Shown in pieces: positions 36,492-45,636 of a stretch of 64,000 nt of DNA. The notes under the pieces were generated by a model. The model was not told the origin of the DNA, ran no database searches, and worked only from the letters and a program-made list of their open reading frames with translations. Position 1 is the first letter of the stretch. Every line of letters begins with the position of its first letter. This DNA is from Erysipelotrichia bacterium (GTDB taxonomy: Bacteria; Bacillota_I; Bacilli_A; Erysipelotrichales; Erysipelotrichaceae), in the NCBI GenBank assembly GCA_012520255.1, contig JAAYOQ010000003.1, positions 1-64,000 on the forward strand. The letters are read 5' to 3'. A program made the position numbers and the translations under genes.

Positions 36492-37628
36492 TTAATTAAC
36501 CTCCAATTCTGCCTGTGCTGCTCTTTCTTTTTCAGCTTCGGCAATAATCATCTTTCTATAAGTTTTAGATAAGAATTTCTCCGCTAATAAGAATAGAATG
36601 ATTGTTGCTTCAACAATTTTTGTCATATCATTTTGAATTCCAGTTCTAACTGACATAACATAAGCTCCAGCTCTTAAATAAGATATAAACAGAGCTGCCA
36701 ATGGCACATATTTAGGATTGTTTTTAGCAAACACCGCCATTGTTACACCATCCCATCCCAAGCCAGTTAATTCGACCCAACGGTAGTTGGTATACAGTGA
36801 CATGATTTCACATGCTCCTCCTAAACCACCAATAAATCCACCTAACGCTTGAGATAAAACAGCAACTGAACCAACTGAAATCCCTACATATTTAGCGAAA
36901 TTCCTGTTCTGTCCAACCTGACGTAATTTAAATCCCATCTTTGAGCGATATAAGAATAGCCAGGCTATTGCTACTACAACTAAAGCTATAAAGAAAGAAT
37001 AAAATATCGTCAACCTGTCTTGCCCAATCCTTATTTTAAAAGTCATATATTCCTGGTTAGCTTTGGTCCAGGAATATGTTGATTTACTTGTTCTTGGATC
37101 TTTAAACTTTGAGAATAACAAGTAGGTTGAAAACCATAGACAAATATAGTTCATCATTAATGATGTAACCATTACTGAAGCATTAAAAACTCTTTCCAGT
37201 AATGCTGGAATCAAAGTAATTAAAGCTCCTACAAGCCCACCAATTAAACAACCCATAATACTTCCTAAAACTCTTTGTCCAGGAAATAAATAGATATTTG
37301 TTAAGGCTCCACCAACCATGCCACCAAACAGGAAAGCACCCTCCATACCTAGATTAAACTGGTTGGCACTAAACATAATTGATACTGCAGTCCCGGTAAA
37401 CATTAAAGGGATTGCTTTTTGTATCCAGAAGGTAAAATAATTGGCATTCATCAGTGGTGCTGTGAAAAACAGCTTTAATGAAGTCATTGGCAAATCAGAA
37501 GTAAATACAATTAATCCTGTCGCCAGTAACAATCCAATTATGATAGATACAGTCATTCGTAATATCTGATGTTTATTTTGAATAGTCATATTACTGAAAA
37601 AACTTTTCTTTTCTTTTTTCTTACTCAT
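36492..37628 (-). CDS. nupP: Nucleoside ABC transporter permease (NupP-like)
   Basis: 378 residues, a BPD_transp_2 permease with NQFNLGMEGAFLFGGMVGG (about 92-110) and a GLGWDGVTMAVFAKNNP segment near 287. The N-terminus is a basic KKKEKK tail before the first helix. The ATG at 37628 is chosen because AGGAGG lies 8 nt upstream; an in-frame GTG would sit on that site. The start overlaps the nupO stop (ATGAGTAA), indicating coupled translation. Heterodimeric partner of NupQ. Confidence 0.9.
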   Translation of the reverse strand: MSKKKEKKSFFSNMTIQNKHQILRMTVSIIIGLLLATGLIVFTSDLPMTSLKLFFTAPLMNANYFTFWIQKAIPLMFTGTAVSIMFSANQFNLGMEGAFLFGGMVGGALTNIYLFPGQRVLGSIMGCLIGGLVGALITLIPALLERVFNASVMVTSLMMNYICLWFSTYLLFSKFKDPRTSKSTYSWTKANQEYMTFKIRIGQDRLTIFYSFFIALVVVAIAWLFLYRSKMGFKLRQVGQNRNFAKYVGISVGSVAVLSQALGGFIGGLGGACEIMSLYTNYRWVELTGLGWDGVTMAVFAKNNPKYVPLAALFISYLRAGAYVMSVRTGIQNDMTKIVEATIILFLLAEKFLSKTYRKMIIAEAEKERAAQAELEVN

Positions 37629-39171
37629 GCAAAGCACCTCCTATCTGTTCTGGTGTCATCTTTTTAACACCTAACATATAATAACCCAGTTCTTCTTCCG
37701 ACAAATCGGTAATATCTGGGAAATAAGCGCCAATTTCACCGCCATACATAACAATCAGTGAATCAGAAAGGTTCATAATTTCACCTAAATCAGCACTGAT
37801 CAACAATATGGCTTTTCCTTCATCTCTCATTTGAATCATTCTTCTTCTGATAAATTCGGAAGCTCCAACATCAATACCACGAGTTGGCTGGTCACAGACA
37901 ATTAATTTATTATAGCTGCTGAATTCTCTAGCCACGACAACTTTTTGGATATTTCCACCAGATAAACCACTTACTTCCTGCTCACCGCTCTTACATAAAA
38001 CCAGATATTCTTCAATCCACTTATCTGTTTGTAATTTGATTGCTTCCTGCTTGGTTAATAACTTGCTACTGAATTGATCCTTATCAATTTTATCAGCAAC
38101 CATATTTTCTTTAATGCTTGAAGATCCGGCTACGCCTAAAGTCATTCTGTCTTCTGGCACATGTACTAATCCTTGTTCTCTTAGACCTTTAATGTTTTTC
38201 TTACCTACTTCTTGACCAAGTAGCTCAATAGAACCTTCAGAATAAACATGCAACCCAGTAATAGCATCAATTAATTCTCTCTGTCCATTTCCTTCAACGC
38301 CGGCAATACCAACTATTTCGCCTTCTCTTACTGAGAATGAAACATTTTTTACAACTTTTTTACCGATGGCGTTATAAATACCTAAATCTTTAACAACTAA
38401 GACATTATCTTTAGGCTGAGCTTTTTCTTTCGGTATGACAAGATCAACATCAATACCAACCATGGCCTTTGAAATATCAGCTTCGGTTACTTCCTCAATA
38501 TTGTATAAACCGATAGTGCGCCCTTTCCTGATTACTGTTACGCGATCACACAACTCTTTTACTTCATTAAGTTTATGCGAAATAAAGATAATTGTATGCC
38601 CAGATTCTCTTAAATGCTTTAACTGAACAAACAATTCTGTTGTTTCCTGAGGCGTCAGTACAGCAGTTGGTTCATCTAAAATTAAAATTTCACAACCTTT
38701 AACTAAGGCTTTGACAATTTCAACCTTTTGTTTTACGCCAACAGTTAAATCTTGAACTCTTGCTCTGGGATTAATGTCAAATCCATATTTTTTACAACAA
38801 TCCTGAGTCATTTCAATTGCTTTTTCCATATCAAATTTCAAACCTTTTGTCGGTTCAATTCCTAATATGACATTTTCAGCAACTGTTAAAGAAGGAACAA
38901 GCATAAAGTGTTGATGAACCATCCCGATACCAGCTTCAATTGCTTTGGTAGGTGAAGTTAAATTGACTTCATTACCCTTTATTATGATTTGACCCTCATC
39001 TGGCTTTTCAATGCCAAATAACATTTTCATCAGAGTAGTCTTGCCAGCACCATTCTCTCCACAGATAGCATGAATTTCCCCTTTTCTAGCCGAGAAATTA
39101 ACTTTATCGTTGGCAATGACGCCATTATCATAAACCTTAGTGATGTCTTTCATTACGAGATAATTTTCCAT
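37621..39171 (-). CDS. nupO: Nucleoside ABC transporter ATPase (NupO-like, duplicated)
   Basis: 516 residues with two ABC domains in tandem. The first has Walker A GENGAGKTTLM (39-49), signature LTVGVKQKVEI and Walker B ILILDEPTAVL. The second has GVEGNGQRELI in place of Walker A, signature LSGGNIQKVVVAREF and LIVCDQPTRGID. The non-canonical second half is normal for the sugar/nucleoside (RbsA/YufO) class. It energises NupP-NupQ. A long hairpin lies between it and the binding-protein gene. Confidence 0.93.
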   Translation of the reverse strand: MENYLVMKDITKVYDNGVIANDKVNFSARKGEIHAICGENGAGKTTLMKMLFGIEKPDEGQIIIKGNEVNLTSPTKAIEAGIGMVHQHFMLVPSLTVAENVILGIEPTKGLKFDMEKAIEMTQDCCKKYGFDINPRARVQDLTVGVKQKVEIVKALVKGCEILILDEPTAVLTPQETTELFVQLKHLRESGHTIIFISHKLNEVKELCDRVTVIRKGRTIGLYNIEEVTEADISKAMVGIDVDLVIPKEKAQPKDNVLVVKDLGIYNAIGKKVVKNVSFSVREGEIVGIAGVEGNGQRELIDAITGLHVYSEGSIELLGQEVGKKNIKGLREQGLVHVPEDRMTLGVAGSSSIKENMVADKIDKDQFSSKLLTKQEAIKLQTDKWIEEYLVLCKSGEQEVSGLSGGNIQKVVVAREFSSYNKLIVCDQPTRGIDVGASEFIRRRMIQMRDEGKAILLISADLGEIMNLSDSLIVMYGGEIGAYFPDITDLSEEELGYYMLGVKKMTPEQIGGALHE

Positions 39172-39199
39172 ATCAAATCCCCTTTACTCTAATAAAATA

Positions 39200-39231
39200 C
39201 AAACCCCTGACCCCTATGGGTCAGAGGTTTG
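39200..39231 (-). terminator. 14-bp hairpin between bmp and nupO
   Basis: CAAACCCCTGACCC (39200-39213) pairs with GGGTCAGAGGTTTG (39218-39231) over a 4-nt loop, one mismatch on DNA that becomes G-U in the RNA. The trailing sequence TATTTTATT is only moderately U-rich, so it may act as a leaky terminator or an mRNA 3'-end stabiliser that raises binding-protein expression. Confidence 0.65.
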
Positions 39232-39266
39232 CAAAACTTCAAATAATAAATGCTAATTTATATTAT

Positions 39267-40418
39267 TTATTTTTTTGTGCTGTCATGTGCAGGAACAAAT
39301 TCACCGTAGAACCAGCCTTCAGCTTGACCGAATGCTGTAGGCACTTCAATTGTTCCATCAATAATTCCAGCAACAATTGCATCAATTTCTGCTAACATAT
39401 CAGCAGTGAAAAGTGCATTGGTTGTATCAGTAATTGAATATGAAACGAAACCACCATCTAAACCTAACTTAGCGTTTTTACCATATTCTAATGTGCCGTC
39501 TAAATGTTTTTTAACCGCATCATAGAAACCGTTATTAACGTTTTTCTGCATAGAAGTGATAGTTCTAGCTGCTTTCTTATCACCTTCATCAGTTCCTAAT
39601 GAAGCAAAGTAAGCACCCTGGTTACCATCAACACCAATAATCCATTTGCCTTCAGCTTCAGTGATAACCTGGTCAAATCCACCTAATCCAGCTTGTCCAC
39701 CACATGCGAATACGATATCATATCCAGCAGCATACAATCCAGCAGCAGTATCTTTACCAGCTGCAACATCTGAGAATGAGTTCATCCAAGACACGTTGAT
39801 GTCCATATTTTCATCAACATATTTTGCCCCAGCTGCATATCCTACATAGAAGTCATCCAGAACAGTGTTGTCCATACCACCCATAAATGCAATTCTCTTT
39901 GTTTCACTTATCATTGCCGCCATAGCACCAACAACAAATGAACCTTCATTTTGAGCAAACATCATTGCATATAGATTATCGCTTGGTCCATATTGCCAGC
40001 CATCTGGATTATCAAAATTCCATTCTTCGTCATAGAACCAAATCAATTGATCAGGATAATCTTTGATTAACTCAATAACATATTCTTTCATGTCATAAGT
40101 ACCAGCAATGATAATTGTCCAGCCAGCTTTGAATATGTCATCCAAGCTTGCCTGCCAAGTAGAAGTATCATAGCCTAACTCAATAGTTTCTGCATATACT
40201 CTGTCACCAAAGTCAGCATTGATTTTAACAATACCTTCTTCACCAGAGTCAAAGAAAGATTTGTCACCTAATGTACCATTTACAACGTTAGCAATAGTAA
40301 TTTTCCCAGCCTCTTCAGCTATTTGTCTTTTACTTTTTTCAGGTTCTTCTTCAGGACCACAACCGAACATTGTAACTGCCATTAAAGCAACTAACAAAAT
40401 AGTTAAAATTTTTTTCAT
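39267..40418 (-). CDS. BMP-family nucleoside-binding lipoprotein
   Basis: 383 residues. A signal peptide with lipobox MFGC (Cys about 20) is followed by the BMP (PnrA-like) fold: IANVVNGTLGDKSFFDSGEEG, AGTYDMKEYV, FAQNEGSFVVGAMAAMISE (a BMP signature), FACGGQAGLGGFDQV and WIIGVDGNQGAY. Relatives bind purine nucleosides. GGAGG lies before the ATG. A TTGAAA-18-TATAAT promoter with direct repeats around the -35 box starts the operon, and a hairpin follows the gene. Confidence 0.93.
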   Translation of the reverse strand: MKKILTILLVALMAVTMFGCGPEEEPEKSKRQIAEEAGKITIANVVNGTLGDKSFFDSGEEGIVKINADFGDRVYAETIELGYDTSTWQASLDDIFKAGWTIIIAGTYDMKEYVIELIKDYPDQLIWFYDEEWNFDNPDGWQYGPSDNLYAMMFAQNEGSFVVGAMAAMISETKRIAFMGGMDNTVLDDFYVGYAAGAKYVDENMDINVSWMNSFSDVAAGKDTAAGLYAAGYDIVFACGGQAGLGGFDQVITEAEGKWIIGVDGNQGAYFASLGTDEGDKKAARTITSMQKNVNNGFYDAVKKHLDGTLEYGKNAKLGLDGGFVSYSITDTTNALFTADMLAEIDAIVAGIIDGTIEVPTAFGQAEGWFYGEFVPAHDSTKK

Positions 40419-40453
40419 TTTTTTCCTCCATCTTGAAAATTAACTTCATAAAC

Positions 40454-40491
40454 ATTATAAGGCATTTTCCTATTTCTTTTCAAGGCATTTT
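40454..40491 (-). promoter_or_regulatory. bmp-nup operon promoter with flanking direct repeats
   Basis: TTGAAA (40478-40483), 18-nt spacer, TATAAT (40454-40459). The 10-bp direct repeat AAAATGCCTT occurs at 40482-40491 and 40459-40468, exactly 23 bp apart (about two helical turns), one touching the -35 box and one the -10 box. Confidence 0.6.
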
Positions 40492-40611
40492 AACTTAATT
40501 ACCATAATAAGAACATGGATTTATTAAAAAATCATTAATTCAAAACCTTTTAGTAAAGTGATTATATTTTTATTATTTTCCAATATCCCTTTTTCTTTCA
40601 GTTTTTAAATT

Positions 40612-42006
40612 TTATTCCACTAAAGTTTTGGCTACTTCTGTAGTCATTTCTGCCAATTGTTTAATTGACATCTTTTTAAGACCTCTGACATAAGTATCCA
40701 ACTCATCACCAATAGGTTCTTTCCAATAATTCGGAATATTATCCAAACCGACAATAATACCAATAACTGTCATAATCTGTGCTGCATTACAGTCAACATC
40801 CTGGCCGCAGCCACCACACATTGCCAGCGTTTTGGTAAAATCACCTTCCCCATACCACAAAGCAACAACTTCAGCAGCAGCATTTGGATAAGCATGGATC
40901 CAGTTATATTTGATATACTTTTCTTCACATTTCATCCAGGCATCATAATAATAATCATGTTTTTTACACTGCTCTAAAGCAAATCTGACTACCTGTCCAT
41001 ATTCAGAATCTTCCGGCATTAATTCAATGGCAGTAGTAACAATCTTCCTGATGTCTGTTTCAACATATGCCAGGGAAGTCATAATCGCATTAAATACCTC
41101 TCCTAAAATACCGTTTCTGGCATGTGAAATACTTGCATCCATCCAAGCACACTCTGCCGCCTTATAAGGATTTCCTGGATAAAGCTGACCACAGATTGCT
41201 CCTCTCATTTGAGCTCCAATCCATTCATTGAAGGCATTATGGAATTTTCCACTTTCTGGTGGCAAAATACCAGCTTTTAAATTTCTTAAAGCAAAGTCTT
41301 CTGCTGACCAGCCCATTGGAACTCTGGCAACCCATTCCCTGGCAATATCTAAAGCAGTTGTCTTTTTACCAAATTCTTTATAAGCCAATAGCAATGCTAA
41401 TTCATAAGTGATGTCATCGTTATAGGTGTTTGGTTTACGAATATATCGATCAACAAAACCATATCTTTCAGCAATACTTTCTCCAGTATATCCTTCAATG
41501 CAGGTTCCATAGGCTCCACCAATTATTTGAGCTAACCAGCCAGCATGATTTTTTCTGGTCATTTCTTCATCATAAGCCAATTCGATCTTCTCAGGGAAAG
41601 TTACCACTTTAGCATAATCTTCAAAACTATCATAAAAAGTCTGATTCCAATAATCACTTTCTTCATTTTTTCTAGCCTCATTTACTGCATTAAAGAGATC
41701 GAAAGTAATTTTATGCAATTCAACCATATCATTTTCTTCAAAAGCTTTAAGACCTCTTTTATAGATTTCTAGACCATCATCAACGATATACCCTCTATTT
41801 TCTATTGCCTGAATAGAGGCTAAAGTGATTGATTCATGTGCTCTTGAACCGGGCACCTGTGAGTGCCAATACATTTTTATCAATTCATCTTGGGCTTTTT
41901 CAGGTCCACTGGCATTATCTTCCCAAATGGTCTGATTATCATCAGCCTGATAAACCGGTACGCCTTCCACATACATTTCTCTTGCAAGTTCCCATGCTTT
42001 TTTCAT
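40612..42006 (-). CDS. ADP-ribosylglycohydrolase-family protein
   Basis: 464 residues. The ADP-ribosylglycohydrolase fold is indicated by the sequence around IGGAYGTCIEGYTGESIAERYG (about 162-183), YNDDITYELALLLAY (metal site, usual 'DDT.....L') and CGGCGQDVDCNAAQIMTVIG near 400, the usual 'GGDADTIAAIAGA' metal loop, here Cys-rich. The family removes ADP-ribose from targets or cleaves N-glycosidic bonds of nucleoside-like substrates. About 150 residues before the core are extra. It lies upstream of, and in the same direction as, the nucleoside importer, suggesting nucleoside cleavage. AAAGGAGGAGG precedes the ATG. Confidence 0.8.
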   Translation of the reverse strand: MKKAWELAREMYVEGVPVYQADDNQTIWEDNASGPEKAQDELIKMYWHSQVPGSRAHESITLASIQAIENRGYIVDDGLEIYKRGLKAFEENDMVELHKITFDLFNAVNEARKNEESDYWNQTFYDSFEDYAKVVTFPEKIELAYDEEMTRKNHAGWLAQIIGGAYGTCIEGYTGESIAERYGFVDRYIRKPNTYNDDITYELALLLAYKEFGKKTTALDIAREWVARVPMGWSAEDFALRNLKAGILPPESGKFHNAFNEWIGAQMRGAICGQLYPGNPYKAAECAWMDASISHARNGILGEVFNAIMTSLAYVETDIRKIVTTAIELMPEDSEYGQVVRFALEQCKKHDYYYDAWMKCEEKYIKYNWIHAYPNAAAEVVALWYGEGDFTKTLAMCGGCGQDVDCNAAQIMTVIGIIVGLDNIPNYWKEPIGDELDTYVRGLKKMSIKQLAEMTTEVAKTLVE

Positions 42007-42032
42007 TATTATTATCCTCCTCCTTTAGTATA

Positions 42033-42066
42033 ATTTTATCTTATTTTCAGGTTTAATATCAACCTG
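42033..42066 (-). promoter_or_regulatory. Promoter with inverted repeat before the ADP-ribosylglycohydrolase gene
   Basis: TTGATA (42057-42062), 18-nt spacer, TAAAAT (42033-42038). CAGGTT (42048-42053) and AACCTG (42061-42066) form a 6-bp inverted repeat with a 7-nt spacer over the -35 box, a position expected for a repressor. Confidence 0.45.
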
Positions 42067-42073
42067 TAGAAAG

Positions 42074-42096
42074 AAAAAAGGTATGTTCGACATACC
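42074..42096 (-). terminator. Terminator of the M18 aminopeptidase gene
   Basis: GGTATGT (42080-42086) pairs with ACATACC (42090-42096) with a 3-nt loop; TTTTTT follows on the minus strand. Confidence 0.75.
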
Positions 42097-42103
42097 CTTT
42101 AAA

Positions 42104-43471
42104 TTACATTTCTTTTAAGAATGCTACATATGCTTGTTTTGTTTCATAAAGGTCTACTTTACTGGAAACTTCCATTGGAGCATGCATATTTTGAACCGGA
42201 ACACCAGCATCAACAATTTGCATACCATAGTTGGCCATGATATAGGAGATTGTGCCTCCGCCTCCCTCATCAACTTTGCCGATTTCAGAAGTTTGCCAAG
42301 CCACATCATGTTCATCGAAAACTCTTCTAATTTCAGCTAAATATTCAGCATTGGCATCATTGGCTCCTGATTTTCCCCCTCTACCGGTATATTTGTTTAT
42401 AGAAATTCCCCTGCCTAAAAAAGCAGTGTTTTTCATTTCAAAAACCTGTGGATAGTTGGGATCGAAAGCAGCACTTACATCTCCACTGATCATTTTTGAA
42501 TTACTTAAAGCTCTTCTTAATTTTATTTCATTGAAGCCCTCTTTTAACCAGATTAGCTCTGCCAGAATATTTTCAAAGAATTTTGAATGCATACCCGTGG
42601 CACCATTTGATCCAACCTCTTCTTTGTCCACTAATAAAGTGACAAGAGTTTTAGCTGGATTTTCTACTTCCATTAATGCCATAAGTGCTGGATAAACACA
42701 CGCTCTGTCATCTTGACCATAACCAAATATCATGCTTCTATCTAAACCATAGTCTCTTGCTTTTCCGGCTGGTACTGCTTCAATTTCAGCGGAAGTAAAA
42801 TCTTCTTCTTCAATGCCGTATTTTTCTTTTAAAAGGGCCAAAACATGGGCTTTAACAGCATCTTTTTCTGGACCTTTTAACGGCATTGATCCAACCGTAA
42901 TATTTAAATCTTCTTTTTCAACAACTTCCCTGGCATTCTTTTTCATCTGTCTTTTTGCCAGATGTATCAGTAAATCTGAAACACCTACTACTGGATCATT
43001 TTCATCTTCGCCGATTACTATCTGGACAGTTGTACCATCTTTTTTACAAACCACACCATGTAAAGCCAACGGTATCGTAGTCCACTGATATGACTTGATT
43101 CCACCATAATAATGCGTGTCCAGTAAAGCTATTTCCTGTTCTTCATATAATGGATTCTGTTTAATATCTAATCTAGGAGAATCAACATGGGCTCCTAAAA
43201 TAGTCATACCATTCTCAATCGGTTCTGAACCGACAATAAATAAAACTAATGATTTACCGTAATTGTTGTAGTAAACTTTATCATTTGGCAACAATTGGAT
43301 TCTATTATCAATATATTCCTGTATATTTTTAAAGCCATGGGCTTCTGCTATTTTAATTGTTTCTAACACACATTCTCTCTCTGTTTTACATGTTGAAAGA
43401 TAATTTTTATATCCATCGGCAAAATTCATTACTTCTTGAATATCTTCATACTTTTTCCATGCATTTTCCAT
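42104..43471 (-). CDS. M18-family aspartyl/general aminopeptidase
   Basis: 455 residues, normal M18 length. Metal and active-site segments are visible: GAHVDSPRLDIK (about 94-105), YGQDDRACVYPALMAL (about 250), DKEEVGSNGATG with the catalytic Glu (about 281), ISGDVSAAFDPNYP and the C-terminal NMHAPMEVSSKVDLYE. It is a cytoplasmic zinc aminopeptidase that trims N-terminal residues, plausibly from peptides imported by Opp. The Shine-Dalgarno AGAGG is 12 nt from the ATG. It lies 17 nt after thrS and is probably read from the T-box-controlled transcript. Confidence 0.93.
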   Translation of the reverse strand: MENAWKKYEDIQEVMNFADGYKNYLSTCKTERECVLETIKIAEAHGFKNIQEYIDNRIQLLPNDKVYYNNYGKSLVLFIVGSEPIENGMTILGAHVDSPRLDIKQNPLYEEQEIALLDTHYYGGIKSYQWTTIPLALHGVVCKKDGTTVQIVIGEDENDPVVGVSDLLIHLAKRQMKKNAREVVEKEDLNITVGSMPLKGPEKDAVKAHVLALLKEKYGIEEEDFTSAEIEAVPAGKARDYGLDRSMIFGYGQDDRACVYPALMALMEVENPAKTLVTLLVDKEEVGSNGATGMHSKFFENILAELIWLKEGFNEIKLRRALSNSKMISGDVSAAFDPNYPQVFEMKNTAFLGRGISINKYTGRGGKSGANDANAEYLAEIRRVFDEHDVAWQTSEIGKVDEGGGGTISYIMANYGMQIVDAGVPVQNMHAPMEVSSKVDLYETKQAYVAFLKEM

Positions 43472-43487
43472 CTTTATCTTTTAACCT

Positions 43488-45230
43488 CTATTCTAATCCT
43501 TTTGTCTGTATTTCATGATTCATATCATTTACAAACTGTTCATAACTTAATGTTTCAGACTTTTTACTACCATGTCTTCTGATAGTAACTGTCTTATTTT
43601 CTACTTCTGCATCACCAATCACAATTTGAATTGGATTCTTTTTAATTTGAGCTTCCCTAATACGATAACCTAATTTTTCGTTTCTGTCATCACAAACCGC
43701 TCTAAAACCTGAAGAAACTAATTTTTCAGTCAGCTCATTAGCATATTCACCATGTACTAATGGATTAACAGGAACTACTATAAACTGTTTTGGTGCCAAC
43801 CATAAAGGAAAGACTCCTGCATAGTTTTCTAAGATAATACCTATAAATCTTTCAAGGGAACCAAAACAGGCTCTGTGAATCATAACTGGTGTTTTCTTAC
43901 TGCCATCCTCGGCCACATATTGACAGTTGAATCTTCCAGGAAGTTGCATATCTAACTGGACAGTTCCACACTGCCAGATTCTTCCTAATGAATCTTTTAA
44001 TTTAAAGTCCAATTTCGGTCCATAGAAAGCTCCATCACCTGGATTGATTTTGAATTCTCTGCCAGTATTTAAACAAGCTTTTTCTAAAGCTTTTTCAGCT
44101 TCATCCCAAACTTCAATCTCTCCAATAAATCCATCTTCCGGTCTAGTTGAAAGTTCAATGGAATAGCTTAAATTAAACACCGAGTAAATCTGATCATAGA
44201 TATCTAAAATTCTTGCCACTTCTTCCTCAATTTGAGATTCCATAAGTATAATATGAGCATCATCCTGAGTAAATCCTCTGACTCTGAATAAACCGGTTAA
44301 AGCACCTGAAGCTTCATTTCTATGCACATGTCCTAATTCAGCATACCTTAACGGCAATTCTCTATATGAATGTAAAGTGTTGTTATAAACTAAAATTGCA
44401 CCAGGACAATTCATCGGTTTTATCGCATAAGTACCTTCATCAGCTTCGATAATAAACATATCATCTTTATAATGTTCCCAATGTCCACTGGTCTCCCATA
44501 GTCTTTGACTTAGCATAATTGGAGTGTCAATAACCTGATAATCATTTTTTCTATGCAAATCCAACCAGAAATCTTCCAATATTCTTCTTAATCTGTAGCC
44601 ATCAGGCAACCAGAACGGTAAGCCGGGGCCAAAATCAGACAACATAAACAGATCCATTTCTCTACCAAGTTTACGATGATCTCTCTTTTTAGCTTCTTCA
44701 ATCATCAGTAAATGATGATCTAGCTCTTGTTTTGTTTCAAAACAAATACCATAAATTCTTTGCAGCATCTTATTGCTGGCATCACCTTTCCAATAGGCAC
44801 CACTGGTTTTTAAAAGTTTGAAATGTTTAATCATTTTTACATTGTCAACATGTGGGCCACGACACAAATCGATAAAATCACCTTGACTGTAACAACTGAT
44901 AACATTTTCATTTTCATCCATATTATCTAATAAATCTATCTTGTATGGATCATCAGCGAACATCCGGTAAGCTTCTTCTTTGCTGAGTTCTCTTCTAATT
45001 ATTTTTTTACCATCTTTGGAAATTTTTTTCATTTCTTTTTCGATTTTTGGTAAATCTTCTTCAGTAATTGTTACTCCATCAATATCTATGTCATAGTAAA
45101 AACCATCGGTAATAACTGGTCCTACCCAGAATTTCGCTTGAGGATAAAGATTTTTTACTGCCTGTGCCAAAACATGAGCACAAGAGTGGTTAAGTACACT
45201 TAACTGTTGGTTTTCTTTAATATTAATCAT
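43488..45230 (-). CDS. thrS: Threonyl-tRNA synthetase without TGS domain
   Basis: 580 residues; usual ThrRS proteins are about 640. The protein starts only about 8 residues before the editing-domain motif HSCAH (N2 domain), so the N-terminal TGS (N1) domain is absent. Editing residues are kept (HSCAHVLAQAV, DLCRGPH). The catalytic core has motif 1 near GLPFWLPDGYRLRR, zinc ligands in MNCPG and LGHVHRNE, motif 2 FRVRGFTQDDAH and motif 3 HRACFGSLERF, then the anticodon-binding domain. GGAG lies 9 nt before the ATG at 45230; an earlier TTG is too close to it. Regulated by a T-box leader. Confidence 0.95.
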   Translation of the reverse strand: MINIKENQQLSVLNHSCAHVLAQAVKNLYPQAKFWVGPVITDGFYYDIDIDGVTITEEDLPKIEKEMKKISKDGKKIIRRELSKEEAYRMFADDPYKIDLLDNMDENENVISCYSQGDFIDLCRGPHVDNVKMIKHFKLLKTSGAYWKGDASNKMLQRIYGICFETKQELDHHLLMIEEAKKRDHRKLGREMDLFMLSDFGPGLPFWLPDGYRLRRILEDFWLDLHRKNDYQVIDTPIMLSQRLWETSGHWEHYKDDMFIIEADEGTYAIKPMNCPGAILVYNNTLHSYRELPLRYAELGHVHRNEASGALTGLFRVRGFTQDDAHIILMESQIEEEVARILDIYDQIYSVFNLSYSIELSTRPEDGFIGEIEVWDEAEKALEKACLNTGREFKINPGDGAFYGPKLDFKLKDSLGRIWQCGTVQLDMQLPGRFNCQYVAEDGSKKTPVMIHRACFGSLERFIGIILENYAGVFPLWLAPKQFIVVPVNPLVHGEYANELTEKLVSSGFRAVCDDRNEKLGYRIREAQIKKNPIQIVIGDAEVENKTVTIRRHGSKKSETLSYEQFVNDMNHEIQTKGLE

Positions 45231-45240
45231 CTTTTTCAAC

Positions 45241-45455
45241 TCCTTTACAGATATAATATAAAAACGCCCCCAAAAGGACGTTTGACTGACGTGGTACCAC
45301 CTTAATTACTTCTCATATGTTATAACGTAAACAAACGGGTTTCTTTTTCAAGTCCTGCTCCTAAGTAGTAAATTATTATCACCGCAAATCGTTTCCACCA
45401 GCCACGATTCTCTCTGTATAAGCTTTAATAACTGTTGTCTTATTCATCGCATTTA
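45241..45455 (-). promoter_or_regulatory. T-box riboswitch (Thr) with terminator
   Basis: The leader ends with the T-box GGTGGTACCAC (45291-45301), then a terminator hairpin, AACGTCC paired with GGGCGTT (45263-45282, one wobble), and a U tract. Upstream are the AGAGAGAATCG and GCTGGTGGAAACG stem I segments. ACT triplets in TTTACTACTTA (near 45361-45375) fit a threonine specifier. Uncharged tRNA-Thr should stabilise the antiterminator and switch on thrS and the downstream aminopeptidase. Confidence 0.92.
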
Positions 45456-45460
45456 TATAC

Positions 45461-45488
45461 ATTATATGCATATTTTTAAAAAAGTCAA
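45461..45488 (-). promoter_or_regulatory. thrS promoter
   Basis: TTGACT (45483-45488), 16-nt spacer, TATAAT (45461-45466); transcription would begin near 45454, just upstream of T-box stem I. Confidence 0.75.
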
Positions 45489-45636
45489 ATCAACATCAAC
45501 CATTAATCGCTGACATAGAAAAAATTAGATTTTTATATTTTATCTCCTCTTATTGTCTCATGCAAAAACAAATTTATACTACATTCAGTATTTAAAATAT
45601 GAATAGATAATAAAAGCTTTTTTATATCTGAAAATA

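Noticed and set aside
42134-43088. Several open frames of 60-90 codons opposite the M18 aminopeptidase gene
   Set aside because: They are antisense to a well-supported gene, lack ribosome binding sites and show no recognisable motifs; long chance frames are expected there.
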